64,000 bases of DNA from Pedobacter antarcticus (GTDB lineage Bacteria; Bacteroidota; Bacteroidia; Sphingobacteriales; Sphingobacteriaceae): positions 281,989 to 345,988 of the forward strand of contig NZ_FONS01000005.1 in the NCBI RefSeq assembly GCF_900112985.1. The letters are read 5' to 3'. The translations under genes were made by a program, and so were the position numbers. The notes below the pieces were generated by a model that was not told the origin of the DNA, ran no database searches, and was given only the letters and a program-made list of their open reading frames with translations. Below are positions 27,651 through 37,963 of this stretch, one piece after another (position 1 is the first letter of the stretch; every line of letters begins with the position of its first letter).

Positions 27651-27704
27651 ATAATGGTATATGAGTAAATCATAAAAAAAATAACCATTGAAGCGCCTTC
27701 CTCT
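27639..27704 (+). promoter_or_regulatory. thr attenuator antiterminator pairing
   Basis: AGAGGGAGG at 27639-27647, at the end of the leader frame, can pair with CCTTCCTCT at 27696-27704 (nine pairs, one of them G-U). The latter contains the 5' arm of the terminator. A ribosome stalled on the Thr/Ile codons would leave 27639-27647 free to form this antiterminator; one that reaches the stop codon (27648-27650) would cover it and let the terminator form. Confidence 0.75.
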
Positions 27705-27728
27705 AAACCGGGAAGGCGCTTTTTTTTT
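27691..27728 (+). terminator. thr attenuator terminator
   Basis: An 11-bp stem (27691-27701 with 27711-27721, loop 9 nt) followed by eight T residues, 21 bp before the thrA start codon. Confidence 0.93.
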
Positions 27729-27748
27729 AACCTAAAGCGATAAAAACT

Positions 27749-30196
27749 ATGAACATTTTAAAATTCGGAGGAACTTCTGTCGGCTCAGCAGCAGGTATAA
27801 GAGCCTTGATCAGTATCCTTCGGGAGCAGGATCAGCAACCCTATCCGGTCGTGGTACTCTCTGCAATGAGCGGAGTGACCAACTTGCTTCAAACGATGGC
27901 AGAGAAAGCTAACCTTGGAGAAGATTACAGCGTGGAGCTTAAAACTATAGAGGAAAAGCATTTTGAGGTGATCAGAACTTTACTTCCTGCTGCGGCACAA
28001 AATCCGGTTTATACCCGGTTAAAGATCTACCTGAATGAACTGGAAGATATTTTAGGCTCGGTATCTCTGCTAAAGGAATTGAGTGCCCAGACCAGAGATC
28101 TGATCTTGAGTTATGGCGAGCGATGCTCCGTGTTGATGATCAGTCATATTGCCAAACTGGAGTTTCCTGATGCAATTGGTGTTGATGGATCAGACCTGAT
28201 TAAAACAGACAGCCATTTCGGACAGGCAAAGGTAGATATGCCACTGACTGAAATCCTGATTCGTGATTACTACCAGGCGAATGAAGGTAAATTGCTCATT
28301 GTTACAGGCTTTATCTCCAGTAACCCGGAAGGCAGAACCACCACATTGGGCAGAGGAGGAAGTGATTATACCGCAGCAATCTGGGGCTCGGCACTGGGTG
28401 CGTCCAGAATTGAGATCTGGACAGATGTGAATGGTATGCTGACGGCAGATCCCAGGATGGTAGAAAAAGCTTTCTCCCTGCCGGAACTGAGCTATACTGA
28501 AGCAATGGAGCTTTCTTATTTCGGTGCTAAGGTTATCTATCCGCCGACAATGATTCCTGCGTTTTTAAAACGGATTCCTATAGTTATTAAGAATTCTTTT
28601 GAGCCTTCTTTTGAAGGTACTTATATTCGCCATGACGTGCAGAGTTCCAATCTGCCAATTAAGGGGATCTCTTCTATTGACGAGATCAGTGTGCTTAACC
28701 TTTCAGGAAGTGGAATGGTAGGAAAGGCTGGTTTTAGCGGGAGACTGTTCTCTTTGTTGTCCAGAGAGCAGATCAATGTGATCCTGATTACCCAGAGTTC
28801 TTCTGAACACAGTATTACTTTTGCGGTTAACCCGGCAGATGCGTTGAAAGCACTGGCAATAATCAGTAAAGAATTTGAACTCGAGCTGCAGGCTAAAAAA
28901 CTGGAATATCCGCAGGTAGAAAATGGGTTGTCAGTACTCGCTATTGTTGGAGAGAATATGAAGCGTACGCCAGGGATGTCTGGTAAATTGTTTCATGCGC
29001 TGGGACGTAATGGTGTAAATGTACGTGCAATTGCACAGGGTTCTTCTGAGTATAATATCTCTGTGATCCTGTCTAAAACCGATTTATCGAAAGCTGTAAA
29101 TGCTGTGCATGATGCCTTTTTTGCAGATCGTAAAAAAACGCTTCATGTGTTCTGCCTGGGTACAGGTAATATCGGTCAGACTTTATTCCGTCAGTTATTG
29201 GTTCAGGGACCGCTGCTGGCAGTAAATAATGACCTGGAGGTGAAAGTAATGGGAATTAGTAACTCCAGAATGATGTACTTATCACCGCAGGGGATAGACC
29301 TGGCTCAATGGCCTCAGGAACTCGAACAGTTTGCAGAACCGGCAGATTTGAAAGAATTTGTAGCTAGAATGAAAGCAATGAACCTTCCAAATTGTGTTTT
29401 TGTCGACAATACGGCGAGTGCTAATCCGGTAAATTATTATCAGCAGATCCTGGAATCGAGTATTTCTCTGGTTACCTGCAATAAGATTGGTAATTCTGCG
29501 GAGTACGAGCAGTATGCAGCGTTTAAGGATGCAGCACGCAAACATGGCGTTGATTTTATGTACGAGACGAATGTTGGTGCCGGACTCCCTATTATCCGCA
29601 CCTTGAAGGATCTGATGATGAGCGGTGACAATATCTTCAGTATTGAAGCTATTTTATCTGGAACGATCTCTTATATTTTTAATAATTATAAAGACCAGGT
29701 GCTTTTCCATGAAGTCGTGAAAGAAGCGCAGGATAAAGGTTATACCGAACCGGATCCAAGGGATGATTTAAATGGCAAAGACTTTATGCGTAAAATGCTG
29801 ATCCTGGCCAGAGATGCCGGATACCCGCTGGAAGCCGATGATGTGCAGATAGAAAGTATGTTGCCTCCCGCATGCCTTGCTGCAGCTTCGGTGCCGGAGT
29901 TTTATGAGGAATTGGAAAAGAATGCAGCTTATTTTGAAGGCTTAAAAGAGGAAGCTGCTGCAGCTGGAAAGGTATTGCGTTATATCGGTAAACTGGAAAA
30001 TGGAAAGGTAGTTATCGGGTTGCAGATGGTTGATGATTCGCATCCTTTTTATATGCTTTCAGGCAGTGACAATATTATTTCATTCACAACAGACCGTTAC
30101 AAAGACAGACCGCTGGTTATTAAGGGACCAGGTGCCGGTGCAGAAGTTACAGCAGCAGGCGTATTTGCAGATATAATCAATACAGGTAAACAATGA
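27749..30196 (+). CDS. thrA: bifunctional aspartate kinase / homoserine dehydrogenase I
   Basis: An 815-residue fusion catalysing the first and third steps from aspartate to threonine. The N-terminal kinase starts MNILKFGGTSVGS and contains TLGRGGSDYTA; two ACT-type regulatory segments follow (VGKAGFSGRLFSLLSREQINV and MSGKLFHALGRNGVNVRAIAQG). The C-terminal dehydrogenase begins near residue 468 with the NAD motif FCLGTGNIGQTLF and has the catalytic region ILSGTISYIFNN. It is the first gene behind the thr attenuator and overlaps thrB by 4 bp. Threonine feedback is expected from the ACT domains. Confidence 0.97.
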   Translation: MNILKFGGTSVGSAAGIRALISILREQDQQPYPVVVLSAMSGVTNLLQTMAEKANLGEDYSVELKTIEEKHFEVIRTLLPAAAQNPVYTRLKIYLNELEDILGSVSLLKELSAQTRDLILSYGERCSVLMISHIAKLEFPDAIGVDGSDLIKTDSHFGQAKVDMPLTEILIRDYYQANEGKLLIVTGFISSNPEGRTTTLGRGGSDYTAAIWGSALGASRIEIWTDVNGMLTADPRMVEKAFSLPELSYTEAMELSYFGAKVIYPPTMIPAFLKRIPIVIKNSFEPSFEGTYIRHDVQSSNLPIKGISSIDEISVLNLSGSGMVGKAGFSGRLFSLLSREQINVILITQSSSEHSITFAVNPADALKALAIISKEFELELQAKKLEYPQVENGLSVLAIVGENMKRTPGMSGKLFHALGRNGVNVRAIAQGSSEYNISVILSKTDLSKAVNAVHDAFFADRKKTLHVFCLGTGNIGQTLFRQLLVQGPLLAVNNDLEVKVMGISNSRMMYLSPQGIDLAQWPQELEQFAEPADLKEFVARMKAMNLPNCVFVDNTASANPVNYYQQILESSISLVTCNKIGNSAEYEQYAAFKDAARKHGVDFMYETNVGAGLPIIRTLKDLMMSGDNIFSIEAILSGTISYIFNNYKDQVLFHEVVKEAQDKGYTEPDPRDDLNGKDFMRKMLILARDAGYPLEADDVQIESMLPPACLAAASVPEFYEELEKNAAYFEGLKEEAAAAGKVLRYIGKLENGKVVIGLQMVDDSHPFYMLSGSDNIISFTTDRYKDRPLVIKGPGAGAEVTAAGVFADIINTGKQ

Positions 30197-31128
30197 GAGA
30201 TTCAGTAAAGGTTTTTGCCCCCGCCACAGTGGCGAATGTGGTGTGTGGATTTGATGTGCTCGGGTTTGCAGTCAATGCGCCCGGTGATGAAGTTATCATG
30301 CGTCTGGTTGATGAGCCGGGTGTTAAAATCACAAAAATTACGGGAGATGATGGTCGTCTTCCGCTAGATCCTGCTAAAAATACAGTAAGTGCGAGTGTAC
30401 AGGATTACCTGAAACATATCGGCAGGGAAGATGCTGGAATTACGATTGAGCTGCATAAAAAGATGCCTATTGGCAGTGGTCTGGGTTCGAGTTCGGCAAG
30501 TACTGTAGCAGGATTATTTGCAGTAAATACATTGTTCGGAAACCTCTTAAGCAGGAAAGAGCTGGTGCCTTTCGCAATGAAAGGGGAGGAGCTGGCCTGT
30601 GGTTACGGGCATGCAGATAATGTTGCCCCGGCATTGATGGGTGGATTTGTGCTGGTTCGTAGTTACGAACCGCTGGACGTAATCAGCCTGCCTTTCCCGG
30701 AAGATCTTTGTGCAGCAATTGTTTATCCTGAAGTGGATGTGCCTACTAAGGATGCCAGGCAGATGATCCGTTCCAAAGTATTTTTGAAAGACGCCGTTAA
30801 GCAGTGGGGTAATGTCGCCGGTCTGGTGTCGGGTCTGTATACTAGTGATTACGACCTGATCGGACGCAGCATGGTAGATGTTCTGGTAGAACCTGTCCGC
30901 TCTATTCTGATCCCGGAATTCTATGCTATGAGGCAGTTGGCTATGGATCTGGGGGCTGTAGGTTTTGGTATCTCCGGTTCCGGACCGTCTGTATTTGCGC
31001 TTACACGGAATCAGGAAACTGCCCGGAAAATCACAGATGCGCTGCAGGCACGTTTGAAAACTGTACAGATTAATAGTCTGTCATTTGTATCACCGGTTAA
31101 TGCTAAGGGGCCGGTAGTACTGGACTAA
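30193..31128 (+). CDS. thrB: homoserine kinase
   Basis: A 311-residue GHMP kinase that phosphorylates homoserine. The ATP loop is PIGSGLGSSSAS, the N-terminal FAPATVANVVCGFDVLG and C-terminal GISGSGPSVFAL are the other two GHMP motifs. Its ATG overlaps the thrA stop codon (ATGA), so the two are translationally coupled. Confidence 0.97.
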   Translation: MRDSVKVFAPATVANVVCGFDVLGFAVNAPGDEVIMRLVDEPGVKITKITGDDGRLPLDPAKNTVSASVQDYLKHIGREDAGITIELHKKMPIGSGLGSSSASTVAGLFAVNTLFGNLLSRKELVPFAMKGEELACGYGHADNVAPALMGGFVLVRSYEPLDVISLPFPEDLCAAIVYPEVDVPTKDARQMIRSKVFLKDAVKQWGNVAGLVSGLYTSDYDLIGRSMVDVLVEPVRSILIPEFYAMRQLAMDLGAVGFGISGSGPSVFALTRNQETARKITDALQARLKTVQINSLSFVSPVNAKGPVVLD

Positions 31129-31160
31129 CATTAACCACAATCTAAACCAAGCTGAAATTT

Positions 31161-32477
31161 ATGAAATTATATAGTACACAAAACAAACAGAACCAGGTCG
31201 ATTTTCAGACTGCTGTTTTTAACAGCATGCCCCAGGACAAAGGTTTATATATGCCTGTAGACATTCCTGTGCTGCGTCAGGAGTTTCTGGATAATCTGGA
31301 CCGGTATACCTTACAGGAAATCGCATTTGAAGTATCTTCAGCTTTGCTGAAAGACGCAATCCCTGCCGATGATCTGCGGGCAATCATTGCGGATGCGGTA
31401 AATTTTGATGCGCCTGTTCATGAGCTTGATGAAAAGAACTACGTGCTGGAACTTTTCCACGGACCTTCTCTGGCCTTTAAAGATTTTGGTGCACGTTTTA
31501 TGAGCAGAGTAATGGCTTATTTCCTGAAAGATGGAGAGCAACTGCTCGATGTACTGGTAGCAACCTCGGGAGATACCGGAGGAGCTGTCGCACTGGGTTT
31601 TTTAGGCGTGCCGCATACGCGGGTGACAATTTTATATCCGGAGGGAAAAGTTAGTCCTATTCAGGAACTGCAATTATGTACCAATGGACAGAATATTCGG
31701 GCAATTACTGTAAAAGGTACTTTTGATGATTGTCAGCAACTGGTTAAGCAGGCTTTTGCAGACCCCGAGCTCAATGCATCTCTTCGTCTGACTTCTGCAA
31801 ACTCAATTAATATATCCAGACTGATCCCGCAGACATTTTACTATTTTCATGCGCTTGCTCAGTTATTCAGAAAAGGTAAGCGGTCGGTAGTGTTCTCTGT
31901 TCCAAGTGGCAATTTCGGGAATATCGGCGCAGGTTTACTTGCCTGGAAAATGGGGCTTCCGGTAAAGTCGTTTATTGCGGCTACCAACGCGAACGATACC
32001 GTCCCGCGCTTCCTGGAAAGTGGAGTCTATGAGACCAGACCATCTGTACAGACTTACGCTAATGCTATGGATGTAGGTGCGCCAAGTAACTGGGTCCGGA
32101 TTATGGAACTGTTTAAGGGAAACCGCGAAGAGGCATTAAAAATGGTTCTTGGTGTCAGTTATACGGATGAGCAGACGCTGGAAGCAATTGCTGAAATCTA
32201 TAACCGGTATAATTATATAGCGTGTCCGCATACTGCTATTGCCTGGCTGGCTATGCAGAAAGTGCAAGAGCAAAAAGCAAATAACGAGGATGTTTATGTT
32301 TGTTTGTCTACAGCACATGCTTGTAAATTCCCGGATGTTTTTCCTGAGGAAATTGCCCGCCGGATAGAATTGCCGGAGCAGGTAGCAGAAATGCTTGGAA
32401 AAGAAAAATCCGCGACTGCAATGGACGCGGACTTTAATGCTTTTAAAAAATATCTATTAAATGCTGAAGGGGAATAA
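31161..32477 (+). CDS. thrC: threonine synthase
   Basis: A 438-residue PLP enzyme converting O-phosphohomoserine to threonine. The PLP lysine lies in GPSLAFKDFGARFM (about residue 107), the phosphate-binding SGDTGGAVALGFL follows, and VPSGNFGNIGAG is the third marker. Last gene of the thrABC operon, 32 bp after thrB, and convergent with the META-domain gene. Confidence 0.97.
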   Translation: MKLYSTQNKQNQVDFQTAVFNSMPQDKGLYMPVDIPVLRQEFLDNLDRYTLQEIAFEVSSALLKDAIPADDLRAIIADAVNFDAPVHELDEKNYVLELFHGPSLAFKDFGARFMSRVMAYFLKDGEQLLDVLVATSGDTGGAVALGFLGVPHTRVTILYPEGKVSPIQELQLCTNGQNIRAITVKGTFDDCQQLVKQAFADPELNASLRLTSANSINISRLIPQTFYYFHALAQLFRKGKRSVVFSVPSGNFGNIGAGLLAWKMGLPVKSFIAATNANDTVPRFLESGVYETRPSVQTYANAMDVGAPSNWVRIMELFKGNREEALKMVLGVSYTDEQTLEAIAEIYNRYNYIACPHTAIAWLAMQKVQEQKANNEDVYVCLSTAHACKFPDVFPEEIARRIELPEQVAEMLGKEKSATAMDADFNAFKKYLLNAEGE

Positions 32478-32488
32478 CATCCCTTCAG

Positions 32489-32926
32489 TTACTTAACCTT
32501 TTTGAATCTCATGATGGCGATATCACCCATCATGAAGTTCAGTGTGGTATCTCCTGTTATCGTATACTTATTTACCTTTTTCAGGGTATTAATGAATATA
32601 TTTTCTCCTTCTCCCGGGCAGGCCATTTTGGTCATCGCCATAGGTTCATTGAAATTGATAGAGGTATCGTCAGCAACCAGTTTACCGAAGAAAGAATTAC
32701 AGCTCGTATTACCATTTACCCGTTTCTCCAGCAGATCAATAGTTAATACAGGTTTCTTCCCCGGATATAGACCGTTAAATGCAATTCTAGGGCCCGATAT
32801 ATAATTCAGTTCCCAGTTACCTCCTAGTTTAGAGAGGTCGGAACTAGCATCTACTGTGTTCTTCAATGTATTGCAGGAGGTTAATGTGCCTGTCACAGCA
32901 AGCAATAATAATGTCGTTCTTCTCAT
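32489..32926 (-). CDS. META-domain lipoprotein
   Basis: A 145-residue lipoprotein with lipobox Cys in LTSCNTLKN, followed by a META/HslJ-like domain (LGGNWELNYISGPRIAF, NGNTSCNSFFGKL, and a Met-rich MTKMACPGE before the C-terminal strand). HslJ-type proteins are outer-membrane stress or heat-related factors of unclear biochemistry. It is monocistronic and its stop lies 11 bp from that of thrC. Confidence 0.88.
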   Translation of the reverse strand: MRRTTLLLLAVTGTLTSCNTLKNTVDASSDLSKLGGNWELNYISGPRIAFNGLYPGKKPVLTIDLLEKRVNGNTSCNSFFGKLVADDTSINFNEPMAMTKMACPGEGENIFINTLKKVNKYTITGDTTLNFMMGDIAIMRFKKVK

Positions 32927-33004
32927 AGCTTTAGCAGATTTCTCGTCAATGAAATATACAAAGAATCTGCCAGAATAAGGATTCGATTTTTTTTAAAGCT
33001 TTTT

Positions 33005-33958
33005 TTAAAAGACCGCTCTCGCAATTCTTTTGGTCGGCTCGGGATTACTCATGGTATAAAAATGTAATACCGGGGCGCCAACTTTTATTAACTCCTTGCA
33101 CTGCTGGATCATCCATTCAATTCCTACTTCTTTTACAGCCTCCTCATTCTTACAGGCCTGAACCGCCTCTGTCAGGTCTTCGGGAAGATCTATATGGAAT
33201 ATCTTAGGCAGGCTGATCAGTTGTTTAGAACTCGTAATAGGTTTTAACCCGGGAATTATGGGGACATTTATCCCATTCGCCCTGCAATTAGCTACGAATT
33301 CACAATATTTAGCATTGTCAAAAAACATTTGGGTCACAATAAACTCTGCACCCATATCTACTTTTTGCTTTAGGTATTTGAAGTCTGCTTTCAGGTTAGG
33401 TGCCTCAAAGTGTTTTTCGGGATACCCGGCAACTCCGATGCAGAAATTTGTTTGAAAAGCAGAATGATCTTCGAACAGGTACCGGCCTTCGTTCATGCTT
33501 TTTACCTGACCCAGCAGATCTGTCGCAAATGCATGACCACCGGGTGTCGGAATGAAGCCGGAGTCTGCCTGACGGGCATCTCCCCGAAGTACCAGTACAT
33601 TGTCGATACCCAGGAACTGCAAATCTATTAATGCATTTTCTGTTTCTTCTTTGGTAAATCCACCGCAGATTAAATGGGGTACGGCATCTACCTTATAACG
33701 GTTCATAATTGCTGCACAAATTGCTACTGTACCCGGTCTTTTGCGATAAGAAACTTTTTCGAGTAAACCGCTGGTATGTTGTTTATAGATATAATCTTCT
33801 CTGTGATAGGTTACGTCAATAAATGGCGGGTTAAATTCCATGAGCGGATCTATAGCTTTATAGATTTCATGAATACTCTTGCCTTTTAAGGGAGGAAGAA
33901 GTTCGAAAGAAAAAAGGGTTTTATCCCCGGCATTACTAATGTGGTCGGTAATTTTCAT
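33005..33958 (-). CDS. metF: methylenetetrahydrofolate reductase
   Basis: A 317-residue FAD-dependent reductase making 5-methyl-THF, the methyl donor for MetH. Family features: FSFELLPPLKGKS at the N-terminus, DVTYHRED, PHLICGGFTKEE, VLRGDA, and the C-terminal region VLHFYTMSNPEPT. It starts 8 bp after metH ends, so both are expressed together from the SAM riboswitch leader. Confidence 0.96.
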   Translation of the reverse strand: MKITDHISNAGDKTLFSFELLPPLKGKSIHEIYKAIDPLMEFNPPFIDVTYHREDYIYKQHTSGLLEKVSYRKRPGTVAICAAIMNRYKVDAVPHLICGGFTKEETENALIDLQFLGIDNVLVLRGDARQADSGFIPTPGGHAFATDLLGQVKSMNEGRYLFEDHSAFQTNFCIGVAGYPEKHFEAPNLKADFKYLKQKVDMGAEFIVTQMFFDNAKYCEFVANCRANGINVPIIPGLKPITSSKQLISLPKIFHIDLPEDLTEAVQACKNEEAVKEVGIEWMIQQCKELIKVGAPVLHFYTMSNPEPTKRIARAVF

Positions 33959-33966
33959 GGTTTGGT

Positions 33967-36900
33967 TTAATAAGCTAAATTCGGGCTAAGCCATCTTTCT
34001 GTGTCTTCAAGACTCATGTTTTTTCGCAGGGCGTATTCTTCTACCTGGTCTTTAGTAATCTTACCTAATCCGAAATAACGCGATTCCGGATGGGCGAAAT
34101 AGAAACCGCTGACAGCTGCAGTAGGATACATGGCAAAGCTTTCGGTTAGTTTGAGGTTGATTTTGGCTTCTGCATCCAGTAAACGGAACAAGGTATCTTT
34201 CTCTGTATGGTCAGGACAGGCCGGATAACCCGGCGCAGGACGAATACCGGCATATTCTTCTTTGATCAGTTCTTCATTGGTCAGAGACTCTTCTCTGGCA
34301 TATCCCCAGTATTCTTTGCGGACAAGTTCATGCATTCTCTCGGCAAAGGCCTCAGCAAGTCTGTCGGCCAAAGCTTTTACCATAATACTGTTATAATCGT
34401 CATGGTTAGCTTCAAATTCAGCCACCATTTCATCACAGCCTATTCCGGTTGTCAACGCAAAACCACCGAAATAATCAGCTACCTGATCTTCTTTGGTTGC
34501 TACGAAATCCGAAAGGGCATAATAGGGCTGCCCTGCTACTTTCTCGGCCTGCTGGCGAAGTGTGTGAATGGTTACGGGGCCATTTTCTGTTTCCAGAAAG
34601 ATATCATCTCCCTGTGCGTAGGCGGGCCAGAAACCAATGACGGCTTTAGCAGTAAGGAGCTTCTCTTTTACTATTTTTTTAAGCAGTACCTGGGCATCAT
34701 CGAAAAGTTTCTGAGCCTCAATACCGACGTTTTTATCACTGAATATTTTCGGGTAACTGCCGCGCAGTTCCCAGGTATGGAAAAATGGTGTCCAGTCTAT
34801 ATAGGGTACCAGAATATCCAGCGGATAGTTTTCAAATGTACGTGTGCCTGTAAAAGCTGGAGCAGGAGCGACCAGTGCCGGATTTATCTTAAAGCGGTCT
34901 GCTCTTACTTCTTCTAATGATTTGAAACGTTTATCTGATCTTTTATTCAGGTGGTTTTCCCTGGCCTTATCGTAGTCCTCACGGATCTGCCGAATATATT
35001 CCCCCCGGTTGTCGGGGTTCATAAGTGTGCTGCAAACGGTTACACTTCTGGATGCATCCAGTACATGGATCGCAGGTCCCGAATAATTAGGTGCAATTTT
35101 TACCGCTGCATGGATTCTTGAAGTCGTCGCTCCCCCAATCAACAGAGGTAAAGTAAATCCTTCACGTTCCATCTCTTTAGCAAAATGCACCATTTCATCC
35201 AGTGAAGGTGTGATCAGCCCGCTCAGGCCTATAATATCTGCATTGATTTCCTTAGCCTTTCTAATGATTTCCTGTGCGGGAACCATAACGCCTAGATCCA
35301 CAATTTCAAAGTTATTACAGGCGAGTACTACACCTACAATGTTTTTACCGATATCATGAACGTCACCTTTCACGGTGGCAAGTAATATTTTTCCTGCTGA
35401 TGAGCTTTGATCACCATCTGGATTATCTAGTTTTTCCTGTTCAATAAAGGGTAGGAGATAGGCGACTGCTTTTTTCATGACACGCGCAGATTTAACTACC
35501 TGCGGCAGAAACATCTTTCCGGCACCAAACAGATCACCGACAATGTTCATTCCGTCCATCAAAGGCCCCTCTATGACATGAATCGGTCTTGGATATTGTT
35601 GTCTGGCTTCTTCCACGTCAGCATCCAGATATTCGATAATACCTTTAACCAGTGAGTGGGAAAGGCGTGATTCTACACTTGCTTTCCGCCATTCTTCATC
35701 TTTTACGAGTTCTTTTCCTTTTGATTTGACGGTTTCTGCAAAATCTACCAGGCGCTCTGTTGCGTCTTCTCTACGGTTTAGCAGGACGTCCTCAACTCTT
35801 TCCAGCATTTCAGGTGGGATAGCTTCATATACTTCGAGCATTCCGGCATTTACAATTCCCATATTTAAACCTGCTTTGATCGCATGGTACAGGAACGCCG
35901 AGTGCATGGCCTCTCTTACCGTATTATTTCCACGGAAAGAGAAGGATATATTGGAGACACCCCCGCTTACTTTAGCATAAGGCAGGTTTTCTTTAATCCA
36001 GCGTGTAGCATTTATGAAATCCACAGCATAATTGTTGTGCTCTTCCAGTCCGGTTGCAACCGTCAGAATATTCGGATCGAAGATAATATCTTCTGCAGGG
36101 AAGCCTATTTCATCTACCAGAATATCGTAAGATCTTTTACAGATTTCTTTACGGCGTTCATAGTTGTCGGCCTGTCCATTCTCGTCAAAGGCCATAACTA
36201 CGACCGCTGCGCCATAATCCATAATCTTACGCGCACTTTCACGGAATTTATCTTCGCCTTCTTTCAGTGAAATTGAATTGACAATGCCCTTACCCTGAAG
36301 GCATTTCAGGCCGGCTTCGATAACACTCCATTTAGAGGAGTCTACCATGATTGGTAATTTAGATATATCTGGTTCTGAGGCGATAAGATTCAAAAACTTA
36401 GTCATTGCCGCTTCTGAATCCAGCATTCCCTCATCCATATTGACATCAATGACCTGTGCCCCGCCCTCAACCTGCTGTCGGGCTACTGTCAAAGCGGCTT
36501 CATAGTCACCGCTCAGAATTAGTTTAGAGAATTTAGGAGATCCGGTAATGTTGGTTCTTTCACCGATATTGACGAAGATGCTTTCGGGGGTGATAGTTAC
36601 GGGTTCTAATCCGCTTAGGCGCAGGTAACGCTCCGGTGTGGGGAGAACTCTTGGCCTGATTCCTTTGGCTTTCGCTGCAATAGCAGCAATATGCTCTGGT
36701 GTGGTGCCACAACAACCACCCACAATATTGACAAAGCCATGCTGTATAAAATCGTCTACAAGGTTTGCTGTCTCGTTAGGCATTTCATCGTATGCGCCAA
36801 ATTCATTCGGTAATCCGGCATTTGGATAGGCCGATACATAACAGTTAGCTTTTGCAGCAAGCTCTTCAATATGCGGACGCATGTCTTTAGCTCCCAAAGC

Positions 36901-37626
36901 ACAGTTAAAACCAATACTTAGCGGACGGGCATGGATTACCGAGTTTAAGAAAGCTTCTACAGTCTGGCCGCTGAGGGTTCTTCCGGAGGCATCGGTAATG
37001 GTACCGGAGATCATAATCTCTATTTTACGGCCAATCTCTGCTTCATATCTACGAATGGCAATAATCGCTGCTTTTGCATTCAGTGTATCAAAAATAGTTT
37101 CGATCATTAACAGGTCGGATCCACCGTCTACCAGGCCTCTGATCTGCGCAAAATAGGCATCTGAAAGTTCGTCGAATGTTAAAGCGCGGTAACCAGGATC
37201 GTTCACATCTGGTGAAATGGATAGAGTCCGGTTGGTCGGTCCAATCGCACCTGCTACATAGCACCGGCGGTCTGGATTTTTGGCCATAAACTCATTGACG
37301 GCTTCTTTTGCGATTTTAGCACCTTCAAAGCTCATTTCATAGTCTAGCTCTTCCATCTGATAGTCGGCCAGTGAAATACGCTGTGTACTAAAGGTATTGG
37401 TTTCTATAATGTCGGTACCAGCTTTCAGGTAGTCGGTGTGAATGGCTTTAATAATATCTGGCCTGGTTAGATTCAACAGGTCATTGTTACCTTTAACATC
37501 ACAGGGATGATCTTTAAAACGCTCCCCCCTGAAATCTTCTTCGGAAAGGGTATAACGCTGGATCATGGTTCCCATGGCGCCGTCTATGATTAATATTCTT
37601 TGCTCTAAATCTTCTCTAATGCTCAT
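33967..37626 (-). CDS. metH: cobalamin-dependent methionine synthase
   Basis: A full-length 1219-residue MetH. In order: homocysteine domain (residues 1-320, zinc Cys in GFNCALGA and [11 protein letters not shown]), pterin domain (about 340-620, [18 protein letters not shown]), B12 cap and cobalamin domain (about 650-900, with [14 protein letters not shown] and the lower-ligand His), and the C-terminal reactivation domain that binds SAM ([16 protein letters not shown]). It needs B12, so the cell must make or import cobalamin. Paired with metF; under a SAM-I riboswitch. Confidence 0.98.
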   Translation of the reverse strand: MSIREDLEQRILIIDGAMGTMIQRYTLSEEDFRGERFKDHPCDVKGNNDLLNLTRPDIIKAIHTDYLKAGTDIIETNTFSTQRISLADYQMEELDYEMSFEGAKIAKEAVNEFMAKNPDRRCYVAGAIGPTNRTLSISPDVNDPGYRALTFDELSDAYFAQIRGLVDGGSDLLMIETIFDTLNAKAAIIAIRRYEAEIGRKIEIMISGTITDASGRTLSGQTVEAFLNSVIHARPLSIGFNCALGAKDMRPHIEELAAKANCYVSAYPNAGLPNEFGAYDEMPNETANLVDDFIQHGFVNIVGGCCGTTPEHIAAIAAKAKGIRPRVLPTPERYLRLSGLEPVTITPESIFVNIGERTNITGSPKFSKLILSGDYEAALTVARQQVEGGAQVIDVNMDEGMLDSEAAMTKFLNLIASEPDISKLPIMVDSSKWSVIEAGLKCLQGKGIVNSISLKEGEDKFRESARKIMDYGAAVVVMAFDENGQADNYERRKEICKRSYDILVDEIGFPAEDIIFDPNILTVATGLEEHNNYAVDFINATRWIKENLPYAKVSGGVSNISFSFRGNNTVREAMHSAFLYHAIKAGLNMGIVNAGMLEVYEAIPPEMLERVEDVLLNRREDATERLVDFAETVKSKGKELVKDEEWRKASVESRLSHSLVKGIIEYLDADVEEARQQYPRPIHVIEGPLMDGMNIVGDLFGAGKMFLPQVVKSARVMKKAVAYLLPFIEQEKLDNPDGDQSSSAGKILLATVKGDVHDIGKNIVGVVLACNNFEIVDLGVMVPAQEIIRKAKEINADIIGLSGLITPSLDEMVHFAKEMEREGFTLPLLIGGATTSRIHAAVKIAPNYSGPAIHVLDASRSVTVCSTLMNPDNRGEYIRQIREDYDKARENHLNKRSDKRFKSLEEVRADRFKINPALVAPAPAFTGTRTFENYPLDILVPYIDWTPFFHTWELRGSYPKIFSDKNVGIEAQKLFDDAQVLLKKIVKEKLLTAKAVIGFWPAYAQGDDIFLETENGPVTIHTLRQQAEKVAGQPYYALSDFVATKEDQVADYFGGFALTTGIGCDEMVAEFEANHDDYNSIMVKALADRLAEAFAERMHELVRKEYWGYAREESLTNEELIKEEYAGIRPAPGYPACPDHTEKDTLFRLLDAEAKINLKLTESFAMYPTAAVSGFYFAHPESRYFGLGKITKDQVEEYALRKNMSLEDTERWLSPNLAY

Positions 37627-37735
37627 AGCTTGGATGCATATTCAATTGGTATTGTAAACAGTTCCGGAATAAATAAGGGTACGGGTTACAATAGGGTAAT
37701 ATGCTTAATCAGAAATCCAGGGTGGATCGAATTAA

Positions 37736-37840
37736 CTTATCTTTCAGGAACAGCCGCAGCGTTCGAGTAGAATGTAGCACCTTGTCAGCACAGGTTGCTA
37801 AGACTTCGTCGGGTCTAATCCCTCCGTCTTTCTTTATAAG
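37736..37840 (-). promoter_or_regulatory. SAM-I (S-box) riboswitch aptamer
   Basis: Reading the minus strand from 37840: CTTATAAAGAAAGACGGAGG, then GGATTAGACCCGACGAAGTC and TTAGCAACCTGTGC. These match the SAM-I landmarks (CUUAU(C)AAGA, GGAGGGA, GCAACC). The P1 stem closes with ATAAG at 37740-37736, giving an aptamer of about 105 nt, the family's usual size. It lies 110 bp upstream of metH, which fits SAM feedback on methionine synthesis. No rho-independent terminator is visible between aptamer and start codon. Confidence 0.9.
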
Positions 37841-37846
37841 CTGGTG

Positions 37847-37878
37847 CAAAAATGCAACAAAGAAAAATCAATTCCAAG
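37847..37878 (-). promoter_or_regulatory. likely metH operon promoter
   Basis: On the minus strand CTTG (37875-37878) and CATTTTTG (37847-37854) are separated by 20 nt, each one base off the consensus. The predicted start of transcription falls close to the 5' end of the riboswitch at 37840. Confidence 0.5.
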
Positions 37879-37896
37879 AAATTGGTGTGTAAACGC

Positions 37897-37946
37897 AATA
37901 AAATACCGAAGGCCATGCATATTTGCACGGCCTTCGGTATTTTATT
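37897..37946 (-). terminator. terminator after the BI-1 gene
   Basis: A perfect 18-bp stem (37897-37914 with 37929-37946, loop 14 nt) immediately downstream of the BI-1 family gene. A/T-rich ends allow action in either direction; it insulates the metH leader from upstream transcription. Confidence 0.85.
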
Positions 37947-37963
37947 CTGTGGAATGTGTTAGC

